Source of the DNA: JAFGLZ01 sp964390905
GTDB lineage: Bacteria; Planctomycetota; Phycisphaerae; UBA1845; JAFGLZ01
Direction of reading: 5' to 3'
DNA length: 64,000 nucleotides
Assembly (NCBI GenBank): GCA_964390905.1
Contig: CAYMLO010000017.1
Span: 1 to 64,000, forward strand
The position numbers and the translations under genes were made by a program. Positions within the stretch are counted from its first letter, which is position 1. Every line of letters starts with the position of its first letter. Of this stretch, positions 53,458-62,464 are shown in pieces. The notes beneath the pieces are model-generated. The model worked only from the letters and a program-made list of their open reading frames with translations. It ran no database searches and had not been told where the DNA came from.

Positions 53458-54414
53458 CTACTTGATCGCGTGCTTGTGCTGCGCGAAGGCGGCGAAGCGC
53501 CGCTCGATGTGGTCCGGGGTCGGCACACCGTCATGGACGTACAGCGCGTAGAGCAAGCGAAGCTGCTCGCCCGCGGGCAGCTTGTACGGACCGTTGAAGC
53601 TGAACGACGCCCCCATCCAGCCGTCGTTGCGGACGTGGAAGACCGACGGGTGGTTGGGGTTGGTCGGGTGGTCCATCAGCGTCATGCCGTTGGACCGATC
53701 GGCCGTGACCCGACCAGCGTAGTCGACCCATCGAGCGGGCTTCCAGAAGACAGCCTTCTCGTTGACGGCGCCGGCGCTGTTTCGGATCGTGCCGCCGCCG
53801 TCGTTGACGTCCATCGTCTTGGCGACACGGGCGGCGAAGATGCCGAACGGGGTCTTGCCGAACGTGACGTCCCCCGACGCGGGCGCGATCAGCAACTCGA
53901 CGATCAGCATCCATTCGTCGTTCGGTAACGGGCGGACCGTCATCAGCCGGCGTTCGATCAGCAGGGGCTTGCCGTCCGGCCCCGTCCACGCGTTTCGGAC
54001 CCGGAGCGACGCCGCCTCCGAACCGTCCTCGAGCTTCTCGATGGCCTGATGCACGACCTTGGCGGGGCCGGGGTCCTCCCAGAAGTTGACGCCGTTGACC
54101 TTCTGGTGAGAGATCCAGACGGAGTTGTGGTGGCTGTGGCCCATGGGGTCGTGCGGGTGGCCCATCCGCGTGACGACCCGTCCCGCCGGGCCGATCAGCG
54201 GAAACCAGAACGGACGTTCGTGTTGGCGACCGTAGTGATAACGAACCACTTCGACGCCGTCTCGCTGGAAAGAGATCTGGTCGTAGGGCATGGGGACGGC
54301 CTGAATGGCCGCGAACGGTGGTGGCTTGGCAGCGGCCTGGGCCGCATCGTCAGCGACCATGAAAGACAACCCTCCTAGAATGACACCTACGGTGGGGTGA
54401 ATCCGGCGGTTCAT
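53458..54414 (-). CDS. DUF6807 (PmoA-like) secreted protein
   Basis: The 318-residue protein begins with a signal peptide (MNRRIHPTVGVILGGLSFMVADDAAQAAA). The body carries the DUF6807/'PmoA family' pattern: RYHYGRQHERPFWFPLIGPAGRVVTRMGHPHDPMGHSHHNSVWISHQKVNGVNFW, with a cluster of histidines suggesting metal or substrate binding. IDHIERRFAAFAQHK closes it. The start is 4 nt after the stop of the upstream sulfatase gene, so the two are cotranscribed and probably coupled. ATG 54414 was preferred to a longer frame. The enzymatic activity is unknown to me. Confidence 0.83.
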   Translation of the reverse strand: MNRRIHPTVGVILGGLSFMVADDAAQAAAKPPPFAAIQAVPMPYDQISFQRDGVEVVRYHYGRQHERPFWFPLIGPAGRVVTRMGHPHDPMGHSHHNSVWISHQKVNGVNFWEDPGPAKVVHQAIEKLEDGSEAASLRVRNAWTGPDGKPLLIERRLMTVRPLPNDEWMLIVELLIAPASGDVTFGKTPFGIFAARVAKTMDVNDGGGTIRNSAGAVNEKAVFWKPARWVDYAGRVTADRSNGMTLMDHPTNPNHPSVFHVRNDGWMGASFSFNGPYKLPAGEQLRLLYALYVHDGVPTPDHIERRFAAFAQHKHAIK

Positions 54415-54418
54415 GGCC

Positions 54419-55768
54419 TCAGGGCCTCCTGTCCGGGGCGGACGGCAGGTCGTTGGTGAACGGGATCTGCCAGCGCGCATCTACGCGGTAGCCGTATTCG
54501 TCCAGATAGTGCTGACGAGGCCCGAACGGGTCGTTGGTTCGCTCGAGCCATCGCGACAGCTCCCGGTCCAGCCGTGCGCGAAGATCGGCGTGCGCGGGAT
54601 CGTCGATGAGGTTGTTCATCTGGTCTGGGTCTGCCTGGTTGTCGTACAGCAGCCATGGCCCGTCGAGACGGCGGATATAGGTATGCCGTCGGGTCCGGAC
54701 GCCCCGCCATTCAGGCATCTCAGGGCACTCGCCGAACGGACAAATGGCGTGCATCAACACGCTCTCCTGTCCGCCGCCACCGAGGTGCCCGGACAGATCA
54801 ACGCCCTCGACGGTGTCGGGCACGGTCTGGCCCAACAGCCCGAGCAAGGTCGGCATGACGTCCTGACTGCCGATGACGACGTCGCTGCGCGCCCCGCCGC
54901 CGAGGGCACCCGGACCGGACATCAATAGCGGCACGAGGACGCTCTCGTCCCAGGGCCACTGCTTTCGCTGAACCCCGTGCGAGCCGAGCATGTCGCCGTG
55001 GTCGGACGTAAACACGACGAGTGTCTCGTCGCGGATGCCCAATTGGTCGACGGCGGCGAGCAGCCGACCCAGCTCGCGGTCGAGCGCAGTGATCTGGGCG
55101 TAGTAACCGGCCAAATCCGAGAAGTCGGGATCGGGACAGTTCTTGGGCGGCGCAAGTGACCTGTCGTCATACCGGGCCAGCAGGTCGGGCGGAGCCTGTC
55201 GGTAGGGATTGTGAGGCGGCCCCCAGGAGAGGAACAGACCGAACGGCCGGTCACGGTCGGCGTTTCGCACGAACTCGATGGCCAAGTCGGTCTGGGCGGT
55301 CGCGTCGTAGCCGCGCCAGAAGCGCGGTTCGGCATCGTCGCGATAGTATAGGGAACGATAGTAGTCGTGCGTGCAGTTGCCGACGGCCCAAAAGTCGAAT
55401 CCCTGCCGCCTCGGGCCCGGCGGGGTGTAACCGGCGCGGTCGGGCCCGTCGAGGTGCCACTTGCCGATGTAGCCCGTCTGGTAGCCAACCCCACGCAGCA
55501 CGTGGGCAATCGTGGTCTCCTCGGTCGACAACCGCAGATCGTTGAGGAACAGACCGGTGCTCAACGGCCATCGCCCCGTCAACAAGGACGCGCGGTACGG
55601 CGTGCAAACCGGCATGGTGGACACGGCATTGGTGAAGACCGTGCCGGTCGCGGCCAGCCGGTCGAGCGAAGGCGTGTCAACGTCGGTGCAGCCCGCATAG
55701 CCGGCGCTCCGGGCCCGCATCTGATCGGCGAAGACGAACAGGAGATTCGCAGGGCGCCCTGTAGCCAT
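54419..55768 (-). CDS. Sulfatase (Cys-type) lacking an obvious signal peptide
   Basis: The 449-residue protein starts MATGRPANLLFVFADQMRARSAG, with the metal-binding Asp15-Gln16 close to the N terminus. The formylglycine motif is PVCTPYRASLLTG (Cys55). Other marks are YIGKWHLDGPDR, VFTSDHGDMLGSHG and VRTRRHTYIRRLDG. No signal or Tat motif precedes the core in this start choice. A longer open frame to 55957 gives no better signal sequence. Neither candidate ATG has a strong ribosome-binding site. It is followed by the DUF6807 gene after 4 nt. A cytoplasmic location would suggest desulfation after uptake, by inference. Confidence 0.88.
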   Translation of the reverse strand: MATGRPANLLFVFADQMRARSAGYAGCTDVDTPSLDRLAATGTVFTNAVSTMPVCTPYRASLLTGRWPLSTGLFLNDLRLSTEETTIAHVLRGVGYQTGYIGKWHLDGPDRAGYTPPGPRRQGFDFWAVGNCTHDYYRSLYYRDDAEPRFWRGYDATAQTDLAIEFVRNADRDRPFGLFLSWGPPHNPYRQAPPDLLARYDDRSLAPPKNCPDPDFSDLAGYYAQITALDRELGRLLAAVDQLGIRDETLVVFTSDHGDMLGSHGVQRKQWPWDESVLVPLLMSGPGALGGGARSDVVIGSQDVMPTLLGLLGQTVPDTVEGVDLSGHLGGGGQESVLMHAICPFGECPEMPEWRGVRTRRHTYIRRLDGPWLLYDNQADPDQMNNLIDDPAHADLRARLDRELSRWLERTNDPFGPRQHYLDEYGYRVDARWQIPFTNDLPSAPDRRP

Positions 55769-55876
55769 GCCATGGTTGTAGCGGAACGTCCGGAAGAGGC
55801 AAGGCCCTGTCACGAGGTTTGACGAAGACGCCCGATGTCCGGATGATGGCGCCCTCGGCCGCTGGGAGCAGCCACC

Positions 55877-56998
55877 TTGACCGCACCACCGAACGACAAC
55901 ACGTTGGGGCAGGCCGATGCGGTCGGAAACGCCCGCGCCGAATCGCTGGTTGATCAAGCCGATTGGGGGGAACTGGCAGCGGCAAAGCTGACCGCCCTGT
56001 GGGCGTTGAGCGAAGGCGGGTTAGGCGGGATTTTGCACGCCACGCGTCTGCCCTGTCGGGGGATTCTGTTGGCCTCGATTTCGGTGATTTCGATCTGCCT
56101 GATATCCCGCGTGAGTCGCAAGCGAACGGCTGCGTTGCGGGCCGTCATGGTCGTCCTGGCGATCAAGGCCGTCTTGGCCCCCCACTCAGTGGGCGGCGCC
56201 CACGTCGCCGTGCTAAACCAGGCCCTTCTCGGCACGCTGTGCATGTTGCTGTTCGGCCCCTCGCTGTTGGGATGCGTGATGGTGGGGCTGCTGGGGTTGA
56301 TTGAAACGAGTCTGCACCATCTGTTCTGGGCGACGTTGCTGGGGGGCATGGATTTCTGGGCGTCACTCGATCAGCTCTTGATCCGTGGGCAAGTCTGGCT
56401 GACGGGTCAGGTCGTCATCCCTCAACCCGCTCGCTGGATGGTCGGGCTCTACGTCGGCGTCCATGCCGCGGTCGGGGTCGTGACCGGGGTGATCGCGTGG
56501 CGCTTGCCGCGGATGGCCGAACGGATCCTGGCCTCGCGCCCCCCGCCAGCGTCGAATGCCCCGCGCCCGGACGACGCGACGTCAGGCACGCGACGTCGGC
56601 CTCGTCGACGGTGGGTACGGATGGGCAAGGGCATCATATTCGTCCTGGCAGTGATCGCGCTGGCCGGACCGGGGTTGGCGGCGGCTGGGCATGGCCCGTG
56701 GTACTGGCGGGTCTCGATCGCCGCCCTACGCGTGGTCTGCGTCGTGGCAGTGTTCGTGTTCGTCATCCGGCCGGTGGTCAGTCGTCTGGTCGATTGGCTG
56801 CTGCGGCGCGGCCGCAAGCAGTCCCATTTCACGGACACGCTGGCCGCCGTCAGGGCGCTCCAGGGCGAGGTCGCCGATATCTGGCATCGCGCGGCCGGTA
56901 TGCGCCTCTGGCGGCGAATGCTCCACTGCGTCGGGGTGCTGTTCGCCACGGCGTTGGTGCCAGAGCGAGCCGCCGAGCAACCGCGCGAACCTCCGTAG
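55877..56998 (+). CDS. Hypothetical polytopic membrane protein
   Basis: The 373-residue product starts from TTG 55877, with GGGAG 8 nt upstream. It has six or seven hydrophobic stretches, including GILLASISVISICLIS, LNQALLGTLCMLLFGPSLLGCVMVGLLGLI, MVGLYVGVHAAVGVVTGVIAW, GIIFVLAVIALAGPGLAAAG and VVCVVAVFVFVIRPVVSRLV. An Arg/Pro-rich cytoplasmic loop (RRRPRRRWVRMGK) separates them. No transporter or enzyme motif is recognised. It precedes the formate dehydrogenase operon by 84 bp and is divergent from the sulfatase gene. Confidence 0.65.
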   Translation: MTAPPNDNTLGQADAVGNARAESLVDQADWGELAAAKLTALWALSEGGLGGILHATRLPCRGILLASISVISICLISRVSRKRTAALRAVMVVLAIKAVLAPHSVGGAHVAVLNQALLGTLCMLLFGPSLLGCVMVGLLGLIETSLHHLFWATLLGGMDFWASLDQLLIRGQVWLTGQVVIPQPARWMVGLYVGVHAAVGVVTGVIAWRLPRMAERILASRPPPASNAPRPDDATSGTRRRPRRRWVRMGKGIIFVLAVIALAGPGLAAAGHGPWYWRVSIAALRVVCVVAVFVFVIRPVVSRLVDWLLRRGRKQSHFTDTLAAVRALQGEVADIWHRAAGMRLWRRMLHCVGVLFATALVPERAAEQPREPP

Positions 56999-57018
56999 TG
57001 ACGCGACCAGGCGCGGCA

Positions 57019-57047
57019 TTGCCCCGCGCCGTCCGTCCGGCTAGAAT
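57019..57047 (+). promoter_or_regulatory. Candidate promoter of the formate dehydrogenase operon
   Basis: TTGCCC (57019-57024) and TAGAAT (57042-57047) are separated by 17 bp, 35 bp before the NuoE-like start. Good spacing and a near-consensus -10. Confidence 0.5.
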
Positions 57048-57082
57048 TGCACTTGATTTCCACGGAGCCTGAGGAGGTCTGC

Positions 57083-57565
57083 ATGGCTGCAACGACAACC
57101 GATCAGACCGTCGATTTCGGCCAGGCCGAGGCGGTCCTGCAGGAACTGGGCGAGGTCGCGCCCGGCGATTTGATCCCCCTGCTACAACGAATACAGAATG
57201 CCTATGGGTACCTGCCCCGCGAGGTGCTGATGGAGGTCGGTCAACGAACCGGGATTCCCGTCAGCCGAATGTATGGGGTGGCAACGTTCTACGAGCAGTT
57301 TCACCTGGAACCGCGGGGTCGGCACACCGTCCGCGTCTGTCGCGGTACGGCGTGTCACGTTCGCGGCGCCCCGGACGTCCTGGCGGCGGTGGAACAGGCG
57401 CTGGGGATCGGCGAAGGCGAGTCGACCGAGGACCTCCGGTACACGCTCGAGACGGTGGCGTGCTTGGGGACGTGTTTCCTGGCGCCGGTGATGATGGTGG
57501 ACAACGACTATCACGGCAAGCTGAACCTGAGCCGGATCCCCAAGATCCTGGACAAGTACGAATAG
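57083..57565 (+). CDS. NuoE-like [2Fe-2S] subunit of NAD-linked formate dehydrogenase
   Basis: The 160-residue protein is the thioredoxin-like [2Fe-2S] subunit. Its cluster ligands are Cys86 and Cys91 (VCRGTACHVRGA) and Cys127 and Cys131 (ACLGTCFLAPVMMV). The helical N domain has LIPLLQRIQNAYGYLPREVL and SRMYGVATFYEQF. The next genes encode a NuoF-like flavoprotein and FdhA, so this subunit probably passes electrons within a formate:NAD(P) oxidoreductase. GAGGAGG lies 5 nt before the ATG. The NuoF-like gene starts 12 nt after its stop. Confidence 0.93.
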   Translation: MAATTTDQTVDFGQAEAVLQELGEVAPGDLIPLLQRIQNAYGYLPREVLMEVGQRTGIPVSRMYGVATFYEQFHLEPRGRHTVRVCRGTACHVRGAPDVLAAVEQALGIGEGESTEDLRYTLETVACLGTCFLAPVMMVDNDYHGKLNLSRIPKILDKYE

Positions 57566-57577
57566 GATAGACTCGAC

Positions 57578-59464
57578 ATGGCTGAACCGACTCCCATCCG
57601 ATCTGCGGCCGACCTGGCGGCGTTGCGCAATCGTCTGGCCGGTGAGTTCGGACGGTTTGGAAAACGGATTCTGATTTGCTCGACCGGGTGCCGCGCGTTG
57701 GGCGCGGCTGATCTAGGCGCCGCGTTTCGCGAGAAGGTGTCCGAAGCCGGGCTAACCGACGAGGTGGCCGTCGTGGAGACGGGCTGCCATGGACTGTGCG
57801 CGATGGCGCCCGTCATCGTGATCGAGCCGGCGGACATCGTCTACGGCGGCGTGAAGGTCAAGGACGTCGCCGAGATCGTCGAGAGGACGGTCCGCGGCAA
57901 CGAGGTCATCGACCGGCTGTGCTATGAGAAGGATGCCGCCTTCGCGCACCTGTCGAGCATTCCTTTTTACAGACACCAGGTCAAGCAGGTGCTGCGGCGG
58001 TGTGGCCGGCTCGATCCGAAGCGGATCGACGAAGCCATCGCGCGCGGTGCGTACACGGGCGCGGCCAAGGCCGTGACCGAGATGACGCCCGAGCAGATCA
58101 TCCAGGAGGTCACCGAGGCGAGGCTGCGCGGTCGCGGCGGGGCGGGGTTCCCAACGGGGATGAAGTGGACGTTCTGCCGTCAGTCGTCCGGCGACGACAA
58201 GTACCTGATCTGCAACGCCGACGAGGGCGACCCCGGCGCGTTCATGGATCGGGCCTTGCTGGAGGGAGATCCCCATTCGGTGCTGGAAGGCATGATCGTC
58301 GCGGCACGGGCGATCGGGACGAACCACGGGTTCGTCTACGTCCGCGCCGAGTACCCGATCGCGGTCGAACACATCAATCGGGCGGTGGCCGATGCCCGCA
58401 AGTACGGCTTGTTGGGCGAGGGCATCCTCGGGACGGACATGAGCTTCGACATCGAGGTCCGCGAAGGCGCCGGTGCATTCGTGTGCGGCGAGGAGACGGC
58501 GCTGATCGCGTCGCTGGAGGGCCACCGCGGCATGCCGCGTCCGCGCCCGCCGTTCCCGGCCGTCAGTGGGTACGACGCCAAACCCACGGACATCAACAAC
58601 GTCGAGACGTTCGCCAACGTGCCGCTGATCATCGAAAACGGCGCGGCTGAATACGCGTCGCGGGGCACGGAGAAGTCGAAGGGGACGAAGATCTTCGCCC
58701 TGGCCGGCAAGGTCAACAACACCGGTCTGGTCGAGGTGCCGATGGGTACGACGTTGCGGCAGATCGTCCACGACGTGGGCGGCGGCGTGCCGGCAGGACG
58801 AACGTTCAAGGCCGCCCAGACCGGCGGGCCCAGCGGCGGGTGCGTCCCGGCCGAACACCTGGACATGCCCATCGACTACGACAGCCTCCGCGAAGTCGGC
58901 GCGATCATGGGATCGGGCGGGCTGATCGTCATGGACGACCGGACCTGCATGGTCGATATCGCACGGTACTTCCTGAGCTTCGTGCAGCAGGAGAGCTGCG
59001 GCAAGTGCTCGCCGTGTCGCGTGGGAACGCGGAAGATGCTGGATATCCTCAACCGTATCTGCGAGGGCGACGGCCGGCCGGGTGACGCCGAGGAGCTGGA
59101 GCGGATCGGCAACACGATCCTGCGATCGGGCATGTGCGGCTTGGGGTTGACCGCACCGAACCCGGTGCTGTCGACGATTCGATTCTTCCGCGACGAGTAC
59201 GACGCCCACATCAACGAGAAACGGTGCCCGGCGTGCGTCTGCGAGGCGCTGATCACGGGCTACTGCATCGACCCGGAGACGTGCATCGGCTGTGGAAACT
59301 GCATCAAGGCCTGCCCCGCAGACGCGATCGTGGGCAAGAAGAAAGAGCCCCACCAGATCAAGCCCGAGGTGTGCATCCGCTGCGGGGCCTGTTTCGCCGT
59401 CTGCCCCACCAGCGCGGTGCTCAAGGAATCAAAGGGCCTCGAAGCGAAGGCGACGGCAGTCTAG
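57578..59464 (+). CDS. NuoF-like FMN/NAD(P)-binding subunit with N-terminal [2Fe-2S] and C-terminal 2[4Fe-4S] domains
   Basis: The 628-residue protein fuses three parts. An N-terminal thioredoxin-like [2Fe-2S] domain has Cys34, Cys38, Cys70 and Cys74. The NuoF core holds the NAD-binding GRGGAGFPTGMKW (residues 185-197), CNADEGDPGAFMDR, and the GEETALIASLEG FMN segment. Cys ligands of a [4Fe-4S] cluster follow in ESCGKCSPCRVG. The C-terminal ferredoxin domain has CIGCGNCIKACP and CIRCGACFAVCP. This layout is like HndC/HydB of bifurcating hydrogenases and the matching subunit of NAD-dependent formate dehydrogenases. It would exchange electrons between NAD(H) and the Fe-S chain; ferredoxin involvement is possible. 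Confidence 0.93.
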   Translation: MAEPTPIRSAADLAALRNRLAGEFGRFGKRILICSTGCRALGAADLGAAFREKVSEAGLTDEVAVVETGCHGLCAMAPVIVIEPADIVYGGVKVKDVAEIVERTVRGNEVIDRLCYEKDAAFAHLSSIPFYRHQVKQVLRRCGRLDPKRIDEAIARGAYTGAAKAVTEMTPEQIIQEVTEARLRGRGGAGFPTGMKWTFCRQSSGDDKYLICNADEGDPGAFMDRALLEGDPHSVLEGMIVAARAIGTNHGFVYVRAEYPIAVEHINRAVADARKYGLLGEGILGTDMSFDIEVREGAGAFVCGEETALIASLEGHRGMPRPRPPFPAVSGYDAKPTDINNVETFANVPLIIENGAAEYASRGTEKSKGTKIFALAGKVNNTGLVEVPMGTTLRQIVHDVGGGVPAGRTFKAAQTGGPSGGCVPAEHLDMPIDYDSLREVGAIMGSGGLIVMDDRTCMVDIARYFLSFVQQESCGKCSPCRVGTRKMLDILNRICEGDGRPGDAEELERIGNTILRSGMCGLGLTAPNPVLSTIRFFRDEYDAHINEKRCPACVCEALITGYCIDPETCIGCGNCIKACPADAIVGKKKEPHQIKPEVCIRCGACFAVCPTSAVLKESKGLEAKATAV

Positions 59465-59477
59465 GGGAGAAACGTAC

Positions 59478-59536
59478 GGTGCGTCTTGACGCACCATTCA
59501 ACGGCATCAAGGACGGAAGGTGCGTCGAGACGCACC
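59478..59536. repeat. Two near-identical 18-bp palindromes between NuoF-like and fdhA genes
   Basis: GGTGCGTC-TT-GACGCACC (59478-59495) and GGTGCGTC-GA-GACGCACC (59519-59536) are separated by 23 bp. Each is an 8-bp stem with a 2-nt centre. They lie inside the operon, between the NuoF-like stop and the fdhA ribosome-binding site. They look like dispersed extragenic palindromes; an attenuation or mRNA-processing role is possible. Confidence 0.6.
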
Positions 59537-59589
59537 CTACAGGCTAGGGGATCGCCCCAAGTTCGACGCAAGCCAAGGAGTCCAGTTCT

Positions 59590-62298
59590 ATGGCGGTGAC
59601 GAAGCCGGTCACGCTGACGATCAATGGCAAGAAGATTGAGGCCGAGGCGGGTCAGACCATCCTCGAGGTCGCACAGGCGAACGGGATCGACATCCCGAAC
59701 CTCTGCCACGACCCGCGGATCGAGCCCATCGGCGCCTGTCGGATGTGCATCGTGGAGGTCGAGGGGGCCCGGGGGCTTCAGACGGCGTGCACCTACAAGA
59801 TCCAACCGGACATGGTGGTCCGGACCGAGACCGAGCAGATCCGGCAAACCCGCAAGGACATCCTGGAGTTCATGCTCGCCGAGCACCGCGTCAGTTGCAC
59901 GACGTGCGACAAGAATGGCGAATGCCGGCTGATGGAGTATGCCTACCAGTACGGGGCCGACGAGGCGAAGTTCGGTGTGTACCAGCCCCCGCCCCCCGAG
60001 CCCAATTACACGTCCGAGCACAAGGGCATCGAGTATGACCCGACGAAGTGCATCAAGTGCCAGCGGTGCGTTCGGATCTGCGCTGAGGTGGCGATGGCGG
60101 ATGCCCTGACGCTCAAGAACCGTGCGTACGACGTGGTGGTGAGCACGGCCTTCGACCTGCCGCTCAACGAGACGACCTGCGAGCATTGCGGGCTGTGCGT
60201 GAGCACCTGCCCGACCGGTGCGCTCTACGACAGGCAGGCCAAGGGCAAAGGGATGGTCAAAGATCTGGTCAAGACGCGGACGACCTGCCCGTACTGCGGC
60301 GTCGGCTGCCAGATGGACATCAACGTCAATCCCAAGACAGGCAAGATCGTCCGCATCACCAGCGAGACCGGCTGCGTGCCCAACGACGGCAACCTCTGCG
60401 TCAAGGGCAAGTTCGGCTACCACTACGTGCACAGCGATGACCGCCTCACCAAGCCGCTGATCCGCAAGAACGGCGAGTTGGTCGAAACGGATTGGGATAC
60501 GGCCCTGAGCACGATCGGCCAACGACTGGGGGCGATCAAGACCGAACACGGACCGGACGCATTGGCCGTTGTCAGTTCGTGCCGCTGCACCAACGAGGAG
60601 AACTTCCTGTTGCAGAAACTCGCGCGTGCAGCCCTGGGCACGAACAACATCGACCAATGCGCCAGTACCTGACACGCGCCCACCGTGGCCGGTCTGGCCA
60701 CCTCATTCGGCAGCGGCGCGATGACGAACAGCATCGGGGAGATCAAGAACTGCGACGTGATGTTCATCATCGGTTCGAACCCCACCGAGGCGCATCCGAT
60801 CATCGGTTTGGAGATGAAGAAGGCGCTGAAGCGCGGGGCCAAGCTGATCGTCGCCGATCCGCGCAAGACGTGGATGGCCCAACGTGCCAACATCCATATG
60901 CAGCTGGTCAACGGGACCGACAACCTGCTGATCAACGCGATGATGCACACCATCATCAGCGAAGGGCTGGAGGACAAGGACTACGTCGCCGCTCGCACGG
61001 AAAACTACGAGGCGCTCAAGGCACACGTGATGACGGTCCGTCCCGAAGACGTGGCCGACCGCGTCGGCGTGCCAGCTGAAGACATTGAGCGGGCGGCCCG
61101 GCTGTACGCGACGACGAAGCACGCGGCCATCTTCTACACGCTGGGCATTACCGAGCACATCTGCGGGACCGAGAACGTCCGCAGCCTGGCGAACCTGGCC
61201 ATGCTGACCGGTCACGTCGGGGTCGAGTCGGCGGGCGTGAACCCGCTGCGCGGGCAGAACAACGTCCAGGGCGGATGCGACATGGGGGCGATGCCGACGG
61301 TCTTCCCGGGGTATCAGAAGGTCGTCGACGCCGAGGTCCGCGAGAAGTTCGGAAAGGCGTGGGGCGTCACCATCCCGCCTGAGCCGGGTCTGAAGCTCGC
61401 GCAGTTCTTCATCGCTGCGCACGAGGGGACGATCAAGGGGATGTACATCATGGGCGAGGACGTGGTGATGTCCGAGCCCAACAAGAACCACGTCACGAAG
61501 AGCCTGCAAAACCTGGATTTCCTGGTGGTGCAGGAGATCTTCATGTCCGAGACGGCCAAGCTGGCCGACGTCGTCCTCCCGGCGGCGTGTTGGGCGGAGA
61601 AGGACGGGACGTTCACCAACAGCGAGCGGCGGGTCCAGCGGGTCCGCAAGGCCGTCGACCCGCCGGGCGAGGCGCGGGCGGACTGGGAGATCATCTGTCA
61701 GGTCTCGGGCGCCTGCGGCTACGAGGAGAGCTATCCCTCGCCGAAGGAGATCTGGGACGAACTGGCCCATCTGACGCCGAGCATGCACGGCATCTGCTAC
61801 GATCGGATCGACAAGCTCGGGCTGCAGTGGCCGTGTCCGGATCGGGATCACCCCGGTACGGTGTACCTGCACAAGGACAAGTTTGCCCGCGGGCTGGGCG
61901 AGTTCGTCGCGATCGATTTCCGCCCGCCGGCCGAGCTGCCGGACGACGACTACCCGCTCCTGCTGAGCACGGGCCGGACGCTCTATCACTACAACGTGGG
62001 CAACATGACCCGCCCGTCGCCGGTCTCGTCCGACAAGCAGCCGGGCAACTTCGTCATGATCCACGCCGACGACGCCGCCAAGCTGGGGGTGTCGAACGGC
62101 CAGACCGTTCGCGTCGCGACGCGGCGGGGCGAGGTCGAGGCGTCCGCGGACGTGAACCGGGTCGTCCGCCCTGGCGCGATCTGGATGCCCTTCCACTTCG
62201 CAGAGAACGCCGCCAACGAGCTGACCAACGACGCGTTCGACAACATCACCTGGACGGGCGAGTACAAGGTCTGCGCGGCGAGGCTTGAGAAGGTCTAG
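59590..62298 (+). CDS. fdhA: Selenocysteine-containing formate dehydrogenase catalytic subunit (UGA read as Sec)
   Basis: One frame of 902 residues spans an in-frame TGA at 60670-60672, which encodes Sec361 in the motif CASTUHAPTVAG. The matching motif in known formate dehydrogenases is CARVU/CHxPxVAG. Without readthrough it would look like two genes (59590-60672 and 60685-62298). The N-terminal part is NuoG-like: [2Fe-2S] ligands Cys39, Cys50, Cys53, Cys67; a His-Cys cluster (His99, Cys103, Cys106, Cys112); two [4Fe-4S] clusters (Cys154-164, Cys197-207). The [4Fe-4S]/bis-MGD part starts TCPYCGVGCQ (Cys233, Cys236, Cys240, Cys270). The Mo/W-MGD domains follow to the end (e.g. NPLRGQNNVQGGCDMG, then VLPAACWAEKDGTFTNSERRVQR). 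Formate oxidation or CO2 reduction coupled to NAD(P)H is expected. AAGGAG precedes the ATG. Confidence 0.94.
60673..60701 (+). promoter_or_regulatory. Bacterial SECIS-like element directly after the UGA codon
   Basis: Twelve nt after the TGA a perfect hairpin forms: GTGGCC (60685-60690), loop GGTCT (60691-60695), GGCCAC (60696-60701). The loop carries the GGUC-type sequence that SelB reads in bacterial selenoprotein mRNAs such as E. coli fdhF. Position and loop sequence support Sec insertion here. Confidence 0.85.
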
Positions 62299-62319
62299 TG
62301 CTCCACGGTGCGACGGACC

Positions 62320-62452
62320 ATCAGAGACGCGATCGTTAGGAAGCGATCAGTAGAAACGTCGACGCGTCGACATGGGTGGGATGTCGAACGGATCGCTTTC
62401 TCTCGACTGCTCTAGATTGTCCGTTTCGCTCCCTTACGGTCGCGTCTCTGAT
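62320..62452. mobile_element. MITE-like or palindromic element with ~27-bp terminal inverted repeats
   Basis: The left end ATCAGAGACGCGA (62320-62332) is the perfect inverse of TCGCGTCTCTGAT (62440-62452). Similarity continues inward to about 27 bp with three mismatches (left GATCGTTAGGAAGCGA, right, inverted, GACCGTAAGGGAGCGA). A separate palindrome GTCGACGCGTCGAC lies at 62358-62371. No ORF is present. The 133-bp size, inverted ends and lack of coding suggest a non-autonomous element or a dispersed structured repeat. It fills almost all of the fdhA-fdhD gap. Confidence 0.65.
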
Positions 62453-62464
62453 CCGTAGGACCCT

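Noticed and set aside
57752..59353. 533-codon minus-strand frame opposite the NuoF-like gene
   Set aside because: The plus frame matches NuoF-like proteins throughout; the antisense frame has no recognisable features.
60670..60684. Apparent nonsense mutation splitting fdhA into two genes
   Set aside because: The frame, Sec-site motif and downstream SECIS-like hairpin all fit UGA decoding as selenocysteine rather than a pseudogene.
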